From positions 1 to 62,299 of the forward strand of contig JBOGOC010000128.1 in assembly GCA_050747525.1 (NCBI GenBank): a stretch of DNA of 62,299 nucleotides, given 5' to 3'. Of this stretch, positions 7,615 through 16,989 are shown in pieces. The notes under the pieces were generated by a model. The model did no database searches and was not told where the DNA came from. It saw only the letters and a program-made list of their open reading frames with translations. Both the position numbers and the translations under genes were made by a program. The stretch comes from JBOGOC01 sp050747525. Its GTDB lineage: Bacteria > Acidobacteriota > Polarisedimenticolia > JACPZX01 > DASXTC01. The stretch's first letter is position 1, and each line of letters begins with the position of its first letter.

Positions 7615-9524
7615 GCCACCAGGTACCAGAGGACCGCCGCAGCCCCCACCAGGTAGAGCAGGGCGTAGTTGCGCACGAATCCCGAGTGGAACAGCTTGAG
7701 CACCTGCCCGGAGGTCTCCATCATCGCGGCCACGCCGTTCACGGCTCCGTCCACGGCCACCGTGTCGAACCTCGCCAGGGCCCTGCACAGCGCGTAGTAG
7801 GGCCGGACGATCGCGGCGTCGTACATCTCATCCACGTAGAACTTGTCCCGCACCAGGGTGTACAGCCCCGAAAAGCTCTCCGCGATCCGTCCGGGGAGCT
7901 CCGGCCTCGTCACCCACAGCCAGTACCCCAGCCCGATGCCGCCCAGCGCCAGCACCGACGAGACGCCCATCAGCAGGCCCTCGGGGCCGTGGTGCCCGGG
8001 GGAAGCCACCGCTTCGGGGAGCGAGAAGACCGGGTGCAGCCAGCGGTGGAAGGGACTCTCCCCCACCCACGAGGCAGGCATCCCCATGAAGCCTCCCACC
8101 AGGGACAGAACCGCCAGGATGGCCAGCGGCACCGCCATCGAAGGAGGCGCTTCGTGCAGGTGGTGATCGCCGTGCGCGTCGAAGCGCGGCCGCCCGAAGA
8201 AGGTCAGCCCCATCAGGCGGGTCATGTACACAGCTGTGAGAAACGCGGTTCCGGCCCCCACGACCCAGAGGGACGGGAGCACCAGGAACGTGTGATAGAG
8301 GATCTCGTCCTTGCTGAAGAACCCCGAGGTCAGGGGGACCCCCGCCAGGGCGATCCAGCCGGCAGCAAAGAACAGGAACGTGCGCGGAAGCTGCGACTTG
8401 AGGCCCCCCATCTTCCTCATGTCCTGCTCGCCGTGCAGCGCGTGGATCACCGCGCCCGAGCCCAGGAAGAGAAGCGCCTTGAAGAAGGCGTGGGTGGTCA
8501 CGTGGAAGATGGCCGCCCCGAAGGCGCCCACGCCCGCCGCCATGAACATGTAGCCGAGCTGCGAGATGGTGGAATAGGCCAGCACCTTCTTGATGTCGTT
8601 CTGGGCGATGGCGATCACCCCGGCCAGCAGCGCGGTGGCGGCTCCCACCACGGCCACGAGGGTCATGACCGTGGGGGCCAGCACGAACAGGGGCGACATG
8701 CGGCACACCATGTACACGCCGGCCGTCACCATGGTGGCGGCGTGGATGAGGGCCGACACCGGCGTGGGGCCGGCCATGGCATCGGGGAGCCACACGTACA
8801 GCGGGATCTGCGCCGACTTGCCGACGGCGCCCCCGAACAGCAGCAGCGCGATGACGGCCACCGTTCCGGGCGAGGCTGCGGCGACTCCCGGCGCGCGCTC
8901 CATGATTTCCGGGATGTCGAACGTCCCGCCGAAGGTCTGCCAGGCGAGGAGCATCCCGGTGACGAACGACGCATCGCCGATGCGGTTCACGATGAAGGCC
9001 TTGCGCCCCGCGTCGGCGCAGTCGGTCTTCGTGTAGAAGAAGCCGATGAGCAGGTACGAGCAGAGCCCCACCCCCTCCCATCCCACGAACAGGATCGGCA
9101 GCGAGCCCCCCAGCACGAGGGTGAGCATCATCGCCATGAAGAGGTTGAGAAAGCAGAAGTAGCGCCCGAACCCGGGCTCGTCCCACATGTACCCCACCGA
9201 GTAGATGTGGATGAGCAGGCCCACGCCCGTGACGATCAGGATCATCACGGACGACAGCGGATCCAGGACGAAGGTCCAGCTCAGACCCAGCGGCGCGATC
9301 CATTCCCCCACGGTCACTTCGTGGGTCCGGTGGTGCGGGTCGAGCCCGGCCAGGCCGGTCACCGCGCCCACCGACAGCAGGAAGGAGATCGCGATGACGC
9401 CGCAGCCGACCAGCGCCACCACCCGCCTGGGAATCCTCTCCCCGGCCATGGCGCCGAGCCCCAGGATGGCGAACCCCGCCAGCGGCAGGAGCGGTAGGAG
9501 CCAGATGGCGTCCATCGCGTTCAT
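7611..9524 (-). CDS. nuoL: NADH-quinone oxidoreductase subunit L
   Basis: 637 residues, the normal length for NuoL. It is the distal antiporter-like subunit of complex I, with the long lateral helix at the C-terminus. Hallmarks: LPILFVGWEGVGLCSYLLIG, AGRKAFIVNRIGDASF, the LPDAMAGPTPVSALIHAATM block with its conserved Pro and His, and KVLAYSTISQLGYM. It starts 4 bases after the nuoK stop and overlaps nuoN. NuoM and NuoN share the same fold, but the IVNRIGD segment and the length mark this one as L. Confidence 0.96.
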   Translation of the reverse strand: MNAMDAIWLLPLLPLAGFAILGLGAMAGERIPRRVVALVGCGVIAISFLLSVGAVTGLAGLDPHHRTHEVTVGEWIAPLGLSWTFVLDPLSSVMILIVTGVGLLIHIYSVGYMWDEPGFGRYFCFLNLFMAMMLTLVLGGSLPILFVGWEGVGLCSYLLIGFFYTKTDCADAGRKAFIVNRIGDASFVTGMLLAWQTFGGTFDIPEIMERAPGVAAASPGTVAVIALLLFGGAVGKSAQIPLYVWLPDAMAGPTPVSALIHAATMVTAGVYMVCRMSPLFVLAPTVMTLVAVVGAATALLAGVIAIAQNDIKKVLAYSTISQLGYMFMAAGVGAFGAAIFHVTTHAFFKALLFLGSGAVIHALHGEQDMRKMGGLKSQLPRTFLFFAAGWIALAGVPLTSGFFSKDEILYHTFLVLPSLWVVGAGTAFLTAVYMTRLMGLTFFGRPRFDAHGDHHLHEAPPSMAVPLAILAVLSLVGGFMGMPASWVGESPFHRWLHPVFSLPEAVASPGHHGPEGLLMGVSSVLALGGIGLGYWLWVTRPELPGRIAESFSGLYTLVRDKFYVDEMYDAAIVRPYYALCRALARFDTVAVDGAVNGVAAMMETSGQVLKLFHSGFVRNYALLYLVGAAAVLWYLVA

Positions 9525-9528
9525 GGCC

Positions 9529-9831
9529 TCACCATTTCAGGAGGTTGACGCGGTCCACGTCGGTGGTCCGCCGGCGCCGGAACATGGCGATGATGATGGC
9601 CAGCCCTACGGCCGCCTCCGCCGCGGCCACCGTCATCACGAAGAAGGCGAAGAGCTGCCCGTCCATCGTGCCGGCCTGGCGTGACGCGCCCACGAAGGCC
9701 AGGTTGGCCGCGTTGAGCATCAGCTCGATGCTCATCAGCACGACCAGCGCCGACCGGCGGATCAGCACCCCCACGATCCCCATCACGAACAGCACCGCGC
9801 TCACCAGCATCACGCTGCCGAAGGGGATCAT
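9529..9831 (-). CDS. nuoK: NADH-quinone oxidoreductase subunit K
   Basis: 100 residues with three membrane helices, typical of NuoK (MrpC-like). Conserved features: the glutamate-bearing helices SIELMLNAANLAFV and AAAEAAVGLAIIIAMFRRR. The ATG at 9831 overlaps the nuoJ stop by one base (TGATG), which sets the start; a longer frame reading through nuoJ is a shadow. It sits in the proton-transfer path of the membrane arm between J and L. Confidence 0.95.
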   Translation of the reverse strand: MIPFGSVMLVSAVLFVMGIVGVLIRRSALVVLMSIELMLNAANLAFVGASRQAGTMDGQLFAFFVMTVAAAEAAVGLAIIIAMFRRRRTTDVDRVNLLKW

Positions 9832-10334
9832 CAGTCGGCCTCCCGGCGTCCCATGAACAGGGCCCCGATCATGGCCACCAGCAGCAGCAGGCTGGCCACC
9901 TCGAAGGGGAACAGGTAGTCCGTGAACAGGTGGCGCCCCATCGCGTGGATCTGACCGAATCCCTCGGGGACCGGAGGAGACGCGGTCTGCCGAAGGCCCG
10001 GCAGCACCTGCGCCATCCCCACCAGCAGCGCCGCCGCGGCCGCGAGGGTGAGTCCCAGCTGCACCCCCCCTGTGCGGCCGGCCACTCCTTCGCCCGACGG
10101 ATCCAGCAGCATCACCACGAACAGGAAGAGCACCATGATGGCGCCGGCGTACAGGATGATCTGCACGGCGAACAGGAAGCTGGCCTCCATCAGCAGGAAG
10201 AAGACCGCGATGGAGCACAGGTGCAGCACCAGCGAAAGCGCGCACACCACCGGATTGCGGTGCAGGATCACCACGCCGGCCGTCATGATGGCCACGATGG
10301 CGTTGGCCCAGAAGAAGAGCTCGAGGCCGCTCAT
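9831..10334 (-). CDS. nuoJ: NADH-quinone oxidoreductase subunit J
   Basis: 167 residues and about five membrane helices. Signature segments are the central helix AVQIILYAGAIMVLFLFVVML, with the pi-bulge region of NuoJ, and an N-terminal LFFWANAIVAIMTAGVVILHRNPV. It is a membrane-arm subunit coupling quinone reduction to proton movement. It begins 10 bases after the nuoH stop. nuoI, which normally lies between H and J, is absent. Confidence 0.94.
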   Translation of the reverse strand: MSGLELFFWANAIVAIMTAGVVILHRNPVVCALSLVLHLCSIAVFFLLMEASFLFAVQIILYAGAIMVLFLFVVMLLDPSGEGVAGRTGGVQLGLTLAAAAALLVGMAQVLPGLRQTASPPVPEGFGQIHAMGRHLFTDYLFPFEVASLLLLVAMIGALFMGRREAD

Positions 10335-10344
10335 CGGGTGGGCC

Positions 10345-11385
10345 TCACAACCATCCTCCCAGGATCAGCAGAGCGCTCCAGGTCATGTTCACCAGCGCCA
10401 GAGGCAGCATCACCTTCCAGCCCAGGTTCATGAGCTGGTCGTAGCGGAAGCGCGGCAGAGTCCAGCGCACCCAGATGAACAGAAAGAGGAAGAAGCTCAG
10501 CTTGGCTGAGAACACCCCCAGGTGGACCAGCCCCACCACGCTGTCAGGCGCCCCCGCCAGCAGCCGGTCGAGCCCCGGAAGGTGCCAGCCGCCGAAGAAC
10601 AGCAGGACCATCAGGGTGCTGGACAGGATCATGTTGCCGTACTCGGCCATGTAGAACATGAGGAACTTCATCGAGGAATACTCGGTGTGGTATCCGGCCA
10701 CCAGCTCGGGCTCCGCCTCGGGCAGGTCGAACGGCAGGCGGTTGGTCTCGGCGAAGGCCGAGGTCATGAACACCAGGAAGCCCAGCGGCTGCGCCAGCGC
10801 GTACCACACGCTCGCCCCCTGGGCGTCCACGATGTCGGCCAGCCGCAGCGACCCCGCCGCCATCAGCACACCCACCACGCTCAGCGTCATCGACAGCTCG
10901 TAGGAGATCATCTGCGCCGACGAGCGCAGGCCCCCGATCAGGGAATACTTGCTGGCGGAGGACCATCCCGCGAGCACGACGCCGTACACCCCCAGGGACG
11001 CGACCGCGAAGATCCACAGCAGCCCGATGTCCAGGTCGGCGATGATGGGGGAGATCTCGCGTCCCAGGATCACCAGGTTGCTGCTGAACGGGACGACGGC
11101 GAACGCGGTGAGCGCAGCGGTGAGCGAGAGCGCGGGCGCCATCAGGAAGATCGCCTTGTGGGCCTGCGCCGGGATGATCTCTTCCTTGAAGATGAACTTG
11201 ATCCCATCGGCGAGCGGCTGCAGCAGCCCCCACGGGCCGGCGCGGTTGGGGCCGATGCGGTCCTGGATCCAGCCGGCGACCTTGCGCTCCACCAGGACGA
11301 TGTTCCCCACCACCGTCATCACGATGAACAGGATGATGGAGATCTTCAGCAGCCCCGTGGCCAGCTCCATGCCGAGCTCGCTCAC
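10345..11385 (-). CDS. nuoH: NADH-quinone oxidoreductase subunit H
   Basis: 346 residues starting at a GTG (11385) that overlaps the nuoG stop (GTGA); an ATG five codons later is an alternative. NuoH forms part of the quinone chamber. Family motifs: ERKVAGWIQDRIGPNRAGPW, GLLQPLADGIKFIFKEE, and the acidic loop AETNRLPFDLPEAEPELVAG. The end of the protein (WVRWTLPRFRYDQLMNLGWK) is also characteristic. The very long frame that extends upstream of this start is out of frame with nuoG and is a shadow. Confidence 0.96.
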   Translation of the reverse strand: MSELGMELATGLLKISIILFIVMTVVGNIVLVERKVAGWIQDRIGPNRAGPWGLLQPLADGIKFIFKEEIIPAQAHKAIFLMAPALSLTAALTAFAVVPFSSNLVILGREISPIIADLDIGLLWIFAVASLGVYGVVLAGWSSASKYSLIGGLRSSAQMISYELSMTLSVVGVLMAAGSLRLADIVDAQGASVWYALAQPLGFLVFMTSAFAETNRLPFDLPEAEPELVAGYHTEYSSMKFLMFYMAEYGNMILSSTLMVLLFFGGWHLPGLDRLLAGAPDSVVGLVHLGVFSAKLSFFLFLFIWVRWTLPRFRYDQLMNLGWKVMLPLALVNMTWSALLILGGWL

Positions 11386-12932
11386 AGCGCGACCCCCAGA
11401 GGGCCGGGGGGCTTCCCGGCCAGGGCCCGAAGCGACTCCACGCGGGCCGACATCTCGCCCAATACGTCTCCCGCCGACGCGTGCGCGGCCGGCACCCCCA
11501 TGCGGAGCATCAGCTCGGAGATCAGGCGCCACCCCTCCAGGGCCACCCCCGGTGGCGTGAGCGCGCGGCGGACCCGCTGCGCCCGATGCTGGAAGTTCAC
11601 CCAGGTCCCCTCGAACTCTCCCCAGGCTGCGGCCGGAAGGGCCAGGTCGGCGTGGCGGGCGTGCTCCGCGAACGGTGTGTGAACGGCCACGAAGGTCTTC
11701 CCCTGCAGAGCGTCCAGCCCGGCCACCGGCTCGGACAGCACCAGCAGCAGGTCGAGCCGCCCCTCGGCCCCCGCCTTCAGGACCTTCCGGAGGCGCGCGC
11801 CGTCGTCCAGGGCCAGGCCCAGCCGCCCGGCTCCCGCCGCGTTGGCCGTCTTGTCCGCTCGGATGAGGAGGGCGTCGTCTTCTCCCTCGACGTGGGCCGG
11901 CAGGACCACGTCGGCCTCTTTGAGGACCTCCTTGCTCAGGCGCGACAGCATGTACAGGTCTTCCAGGGTGAGGGAGGCCGAGGCCACGACCGCGACAGCC
12001 CCCGGGCGAGCCGCGCGCAGGCGCTGCGCCAGCAGGTCGAGCGCCTCGGGCCAGGGGAGGGTGCGTGACTCTCCGGCCGCGGCCGTCCGCGAGGCGGCCT
12101 CCAGCAGCCGGGGCTGCTCGAGCTGAAGGTGCGACAGCCGCCCCACGTCGCACATCCACCAGCGGTTCACGGCCTGGTTCTCGCGGGGCGTGAGCCGGTG
12201 GACCTCGTTGTCGGCGGTCCCCACGTTCACGTTGCAGCCGCGCGCGCAGGCGCCGCACACCGAGGGCACGTCGTGCAGCTCCCACACGCGCTTCTTGAAG
12301 CGGAACTCCTTGAGCGTGAGGGCCCCCACCGGGCAGATGTCCACCGTGTTGCCCGAGTACAGGTTGTCCAGCTGGTGGCCCGGCACGATGTCGATGTAGG
12401 CGTGCGCTCCGCGCTGGAACACCCCCAGCTCGCCCGTGTGGGTGATCTCGTCCGTGAAGCGCACGCAGCGGGTGCACACGATACAGCGCTCGGTGTCGAG
12501 CACCACGTGCGGGCCGATGGACTTCTGCTTGAAGCCCTTGAGCTTCTCTTCGACGAAGCGCGAGCCCCCCTGGCCGTGCTCGTAGGCGTAATCCTGCAGC
12601 CGGCACTCCCCCGCCTGGTCGCAGATCGGGCAGTCGAGCGGGTGGTTGGCCAGCAGGAACTCCATCACGCCGCGGCGCCCTTCCTCCACCTTGGCACCCG
12701 CGGTGTGCACCACCATCCCGTCGGCCGCGATCGTGGTGCACGAGGTGGACAGCTTGGGGGTCTTCTCGATGTCCACCAGGCAGATGCGGCAGTTGCCGGC
12801 GATGGTGAGCCCGGGGTGGTAGCAGTAGCGCGGGACGTCGAGCCCCATCATGCCGGCCGCCTGGAGGACCGTGGTCCCCTTGGGGACCTCGATCTCCTTC
12901 CCGTCGATGGTGAGCTTCACGGTGTCAGGCAC
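11382..12932 (-). CDS. nuoG: NADH-quinone oxidoreductase subunit G, short form
   Basis: 516 residues. The N-terminal [2Fe-2S] domain has CYHPGLTIAGNCRIC with a later Cys in LSTSC. Next comes the His/Cys [4Fe-4S] region HPLDCPICDQAGEC, then ERCIVCTRCVRF and VDICPVGAL. The molybdopterin-oxidoreductase-like part starts near VCGACARGCNVNV (about residue 225) and is shorter than in many NuoG proteins, which reach 680-900 residues. It carries electrons from NuoF/E toward the quinone site. Its start overlaps the nuoF stop by 8 bases. The short C-terminal half may be lineage-typical. Confidence 0.93.
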   Translation of the reverse strand: MPDTVKLTIDGKEIEVPKGTTVLQAAGMMGLDVPRYCYHPGLTIAGNCRICLVDIEKTPKLSTSCTTIAADGMVVHTAGAKVEEGRRGVMEFLLANHPLDCPICDQAGECRLQDYAYEHGQGGSRFVEEKLKGFKQKSIGPHVVLDTERCIVCTRCVRFTDEITHTGELGVFQRGAHAYIDIVPGHQLDNLYSGNTVDICPVGALTLKEFRFKKRVWELHDVPSVCGACARGCNVNVGTADNEVHRLTPRENQAVNRWWMCDVGRLSHLQLEQPRLLEAASRTAAAGESRTLPWPEALDLLAQRLRAARPGAVAVVASASLTLEDLYMLSRLSKEVLKEADVVLPAHVEGEDDALLIRADKTANAAGAGRLGLALDDGARLRKVLKAGAEGRLDLLLVLSEPVAGLDALQGKTFVAVHTPFAEHARHADLALPAAAWGEFEGTWVNFQHRAQRVRRALTPPGVALEGWRLISELMLRMGVPAAHASAGDVLGEMSARVESLRALAGKPPGPLGVAL

Positions 12933-14219
12933 GCACCGCTCCCCTGCCCTGAGGGCACCCCTTCAGGCTGATGTGATCGTTGAACTCGTGGCGGAACTTG
13001 GCGACGAACGACTTGGCGGGCAGGGCGGCGGCGTCGGCGAAGACGCAGATCGTCTTGCCCACCATCCCGTCGCACACCGACACCAGGGTCTCCAGGTCGC
13101 CCGCCTGCCCCTGCCCGTGCTCGATGCGAGAGACGAGACGGTATATCCAGTCCGACCCGATGCGGCAGGGAGTGCACTGCCCGCACGACTCGTGCGCGTA
13201 GAATTTGAGCACGCGCTCCAGCGCTCGCACCATGCACACCGAGTCGTCCATGAACATGACGCCGGCCGAGCCCAGCATGCTCCCCTTGGCGGCCAGCCCG
13301 TCGAAGTCCATCAAGGCGTCGGCGCATTCTTCGGCCGTGAGGACCGGCGCCGAGGAGCCGCCCGGGATCACGGCCTTGAGGGGGCGCTTCGGGTCGAGCG
13401 GCCCGCCTCCCAGCTCCTCGAACAGGCGCGTGAACGGGATCCCCAGCTCCGTCTCGTACACGCCGGGACGCTTCACGTGGCCCGAGAGACAGTAGAGCTT
13501 GGGCCCGGTGTTCTTCTCCCGTCCGATCCCGGTGAACCAGGGGACACCGCGCTCGATGATGAAGGGGACCATCGCGAGCGTCTCGACGTTGTTGATGGTG
13601 GTGGGGTTGCCGTAGACGCCGAAGGTGGCGGGGAAGGGGGGCTTGATCCGCGGGTAGCCGCGCTTGCCCTCGAGGCTCTCCATGAGCGCCGTCTCCTCGC
13701 CGCAGATGTAGGCCCCCGCCCCGCGGTGCAGGATGACGTCGACGTCCCACCCCGAGCCCAGCACGTTGCGCCCGATCAGCCCGGCGCCGCGCGCCTGCTC
13801 GATGGCGCGCGCCAGGGTGTCGTGCCCGTAGACGAACTCGCCCCGAATATAGATGAAGGCGATGGAAGCCCTGATCGCCCACGCCGAGATCAGGATCCCC
13901 TCCAGGCACAGGTGCGGATCGCGCTCCATCAGCAGCCGGTCCTTGAAGGTGCCGGGCTCCGACTCGTCCGCGTTCACCACCAGGTAGCGGGGCTTGGGCG
14001 TCTCCTTGGGCATGAAGGTCCACTTCAACCCGGTGGGGAACCCCGCGCCGCCGCGTCCCCGCAGGCCCGATGCCTTGACCTGCTCCACCACCGCCTCGGG
14101 GGTCATGGTGAGAGCGAGGCGCAGCCGCTCGTAGACGCCGCGGCCGCGGGCCGCCTTCAGGTCGACCTGGTCGTCGTGCCCGATGTTGAGGGTCAGGACC
14201 TTCTCGCTCAACCCGCTCA

Positions 14220-14220
<1 letters not shown>
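12925..14220 (-). CDS. nuoF: NADH-quinone oxidoreductase subunit F
   Basis: 431 residues. This is the NADH-oxidising, FMN-binding subunit. Visible motifs: GLRGRGGAGFPTGLKW (FMN/NADH site), YLVVNADESEPGTFKDR, GAGAYICGEETALMES, and the N3 [4Fe-4S] ligands ESCGQCTPCRIG with a later Cys in SLKGCPQG. The ATG at 14220 overlaps the nuoE stop by one base (TGATG); an earlier in-frame ATG lies within nuoE and is less likely. Confidence 0.96.
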
Positions 14221-14728
<508 letters not shown>

Positions 14729-14732
<4 letters not shown>

Positions 14733-15925
14733 CGGTCCACCTCCCCCATCACGGGGTCGAGGCTGGCGATGATGGCCACCACGTCGGAGATGAGCGAGCC
14801 CTCGCAGAGGGGCGGCAACGCCATCAGGTTCACGAAGGACGGGGAGCGGATCTTCATCCGGTGCGGCGCGGCGCCGCCCTCGCTCACCACGTAGAACCCC
14901 AGCTCTCCCTTGGGCGACTCGATGGCGTGGTAGACCTCTCCCTTGGGGGCCTCGAACCCCTCGGTGACGATGATGAACTGGTGGATCAGCTCCTCCATCT
15001 TGGTGAGCACCTTCTCCTTGGAGGGGAGCACCAGCTTGGGGTCGTCCACGTTGATGGGGCCGCCCGGCATCGTCTTGACCACCTGCTTGCAGATCTTCAC
15101 CGACTGGCGCATCTCTTCGATGCGCACCAGGTAGCGGTCATACACGTCGCCCACCGTGCCGATGGGGACCTCGAACTCGAACTGCTCGTAGCCCGAATAG
15201 GGGCGCGCCTTGCGCAGATCCCATTCCAGGCCGCTGGCGCGCAGGTTCGGGCCGGTCGTCCCCAGATTGATGGCGTCCTCGATGCTCAGCACGCCCACGC
15301 CCTGCGTGCGCTCCACCCAGATCTTGTTCTTGGTGAGCAGGGTTTCGTACTCGTCCAGGTCCCGCGGGAACCTCTCCAGCCAGCGCGACACGTCGTCGAG
15401 GAAGCCGGGCGGCAGATCGCGCGACAGTCCCCCGATGCGCGTGTAGGACGTGGTGAGCCGCGTGCCGGTGAGCGCTTCGAAGAAGTTGTACAGCACCTCG
15501 CGCTCCCGGAACGTGTACATGAAGACCGTGATCGCCCCCAGGTCCACCGCGTGGGTCCCCAGCCAGAGCAGGTGCGCCGAGATGCGCGACAGCTCGCACA
15601 CCAGCACGCGGATGTGCTCGCAGCGCGGCGGCACGCGTGTGCCCACCAGCTTCTCCACGGCCAGCGCGAAGGCGACGTTGTTGGACAGCGGCGCCAGGTA
15701 GTCGAGTCGATCGGTGTAGGGGATGAACTGGGTGTAGGTCTTGTTCTCGGCGATCTTCTCCATGCCGCGGTGCAGGTATCCCATCACCGGCTCGCACTTG
15801 ACCACCCGCTCGCCGTCGAGCGTCAAGATGAGGCGCAGCACCCCGTGCGTGCTGGGGTGCGACGGCCCCATGTTGACGATCATCAGCTCGGTGCCGGGCT
15901 CGATGGTCTCGGTTCGGTAGGGCAT
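14729..15925 (-). CDS. nuoD: NADH-quinone oxidoreductase subunit D
   Basis: 398 residues. This is the 49-kDa-type subunit, which with NuoB forms the quinone-binding pocket. Motifs: GPSHPSTHGVLRLILTLDGE, GYLHRGMEKIAENKTYTQ, RLDYLAPLSNN and the C-terminal ISDVVAIIASLDPVMGEVDR. All the expected NuoD blocks are present and the length is normal. It starts 3 bases after nuoC. Its partner gene nuoB is not next to it. Confidence 0.96.
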
Positions 15926-15928
15926 GGC

Positions 15929-16459
15929 TCAGGCCCCGATCCCTTCCATCGGGTACTCCTTGCGCAGCGGATGACCCTCCCAGTCTTCCGGCAGGAGGAT
16001 TCGCTTGAGGTTGGGATGTCCCTCGAAGACCACCCCCAGCTTGTCCCACTCCTCACGCTCCTGATAGTCGGCCGCCCCCCACACGGGGAGCACGCTCGGC
16101 ACGCTCGCGGGGCCCGCTTCGCCGCCGCATCTGACCTTGAGCCGCAGCCTCGCGTTGTGCTTGAGCGACATGAGCAGGTAGGCCACCTCGTACTCGTAGG
16201 GACGCTCGGGCCAGTGGATGGCGGTGATGTCGGTCAGCATGGCGAACGCCGTCTCGGGGTCGGTCTTGAGCAGGCGGCAGATGGCGGGCAGCCGGGCGGG
16301 GTCCACCACGATGGTCTCCTCGCCGCGAAACGTCACGTGCTCGAGCACCGAGCCCGGGAAGGCTTCCTTCACTCTCTCGATGGCGCGCAGGGTGGTGGCG
16401 CTCCCCTGCTCGGCCGTGGGAACGGGCGTGGTGATGAAGGCGGATGCGGGAAGGCCCAC
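15929..16459 (-). CDS. nuoC: NADH-quinone oxidoreductase subunit C
   Basis: 176 residues from the GTG at 16459, which has GGGAG five bases upstream; a TTG at 16471 is possible but less attractive. It is the 30-kDa-type subunit of the peripheral arm. Features: AMLTDITAIHWPERPYEYEV, VPSVLPVWGAADYQEREEWD with the conserved W-x2-A-x2-EREE-x-D block, then LKRILLPEDWEGHPLRKEYP. It is not fused to NuoB or NuoD. The nuoA stop is only 2 bases away, so nuoB has been lost from between them or was never there. Confidence 0.95.
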   Translation of the reverse strand: MGLPASAFITTPVPTAEQGSATTLRAIERVKEAFPGSVLEHVTFRGEETIVVDPARLPAICRLLKTDPETAFAMLTDITAIHWPERPYEYEVAYLLMSLKHNARLRLKVRCGGEAGPASVPSVLPVWGAADYQEREEWDKLGVVFEGHPNLKRILLPEDWEGHPLRKEYPMEGIGA

Positions 16460-16461
16460 CG

Positions 16462-16821
16462 CTACTCCCAACGGAACGCGCCGCGGCGCCAGATGTACAC
16501 GTACCCGACCACGAGCACTCCGATGAAGACCATCATCTCCACGAAGCCCGCGAATCCCAGGCTACGGAACATCACCGCCCACGGGTAGAGAAAGGCGGCC
16601 TCGATGTCGAACAGGATGAACATCATGGCCACCAGGTAGAACTTGATCGGGACGCGCCGGGGCTCCTTGTCCAGCAGCAGGCTGCCGCACTCGTAGGGGT
16701 AGGTCTTGGTGCGCGAGCCACCGGCCACACGGCCGGCCATGTGGGACAGCGCGATGAGTCCCGCCGCCGTGGAGGCGGCCACCAGCAGCAGGAGCAGGGC
16801 CTGCATGTACTGGTCGAACAC
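16462..16821 (-). CDS. nuoA: NADH-quinone oxidoreductase subunit A
   Basis: 119 residues with three membrane helices, from a GTG preceded by GGAGGG at 9 bases; an ATG five codons in is the alternative. Hallmarks: YPYECGSLLLDKEPRRVPIK and the FDIEAAFLYPWAVMF helix with its conserved acidic residues. It is the first gene of the leftward nuo operon. Confidence 0.95.
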   Translation of the reverse strand: MFDQYMQALLLLLVAASTAAGLIALSHMAGRVAGGSRTKTYPYECGSLLLDKEPRRVPIKFYLVAMMFILFDIEAAFLYPWAVMFRSLGFAGFVEMMVFIGVLVVGYVYIWRRGAFRWE

Positions 16822-16843
16822 CCGGTCGTGCCCTCCGGTGCGT

Positions 16844-16856
16844 GAATCGACGATTC
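16844..16856. promoter_or_regulatory. 13-bp dyad upstream of nuoA
   Basis: GAATCG-A-CGATTC is a perfect inverted repeat centred 29 bases upstream of the nuoA start, in the 168-base gap between nuoA and the rightward kelch gene. It could be a regulator site for the complex I operon. No regulator family is identifiable from this sequence alone. Confidence 0.3.
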
Positions 16857-16989
16857 TATCGGGGAGCGGCCGCGGATCTCGCGGCGTTCTCAGAGCTTTC
16901 GGAGACCGGAGGCTAACACAGGCCCGGGAGACAGGTCAAACTGCCGGAGGCAGGTAAGCGCTTCCCGGACAACGTGTTATCGTGGCACG

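Noticed and set aside
7686..9497. Long rightward open frame opposite nuoL
   Set aside because: It is rich in His, Arg, Gln and Gly as expected for an antisense shadow; nuoL on the other strand is unambiguous.
10345..12741. Single 798-codon leftward frame covering nuoH and part of nuoG
   Set aside because: Only the last 346 codons encode NuoH. The upstream part is an out-of-frame reading of nuoG (Arg/Gly/Ala-rich). I checked it for a gene fusion and rejected that.
15929..16471. NuoC fused with NuoB or NuoD to explain the missing nuoB
   Set aside because: The product is only the NuoC domain (about 176 residues). No Cys-rich NuoB motif is present and nuoD is a separate gene.
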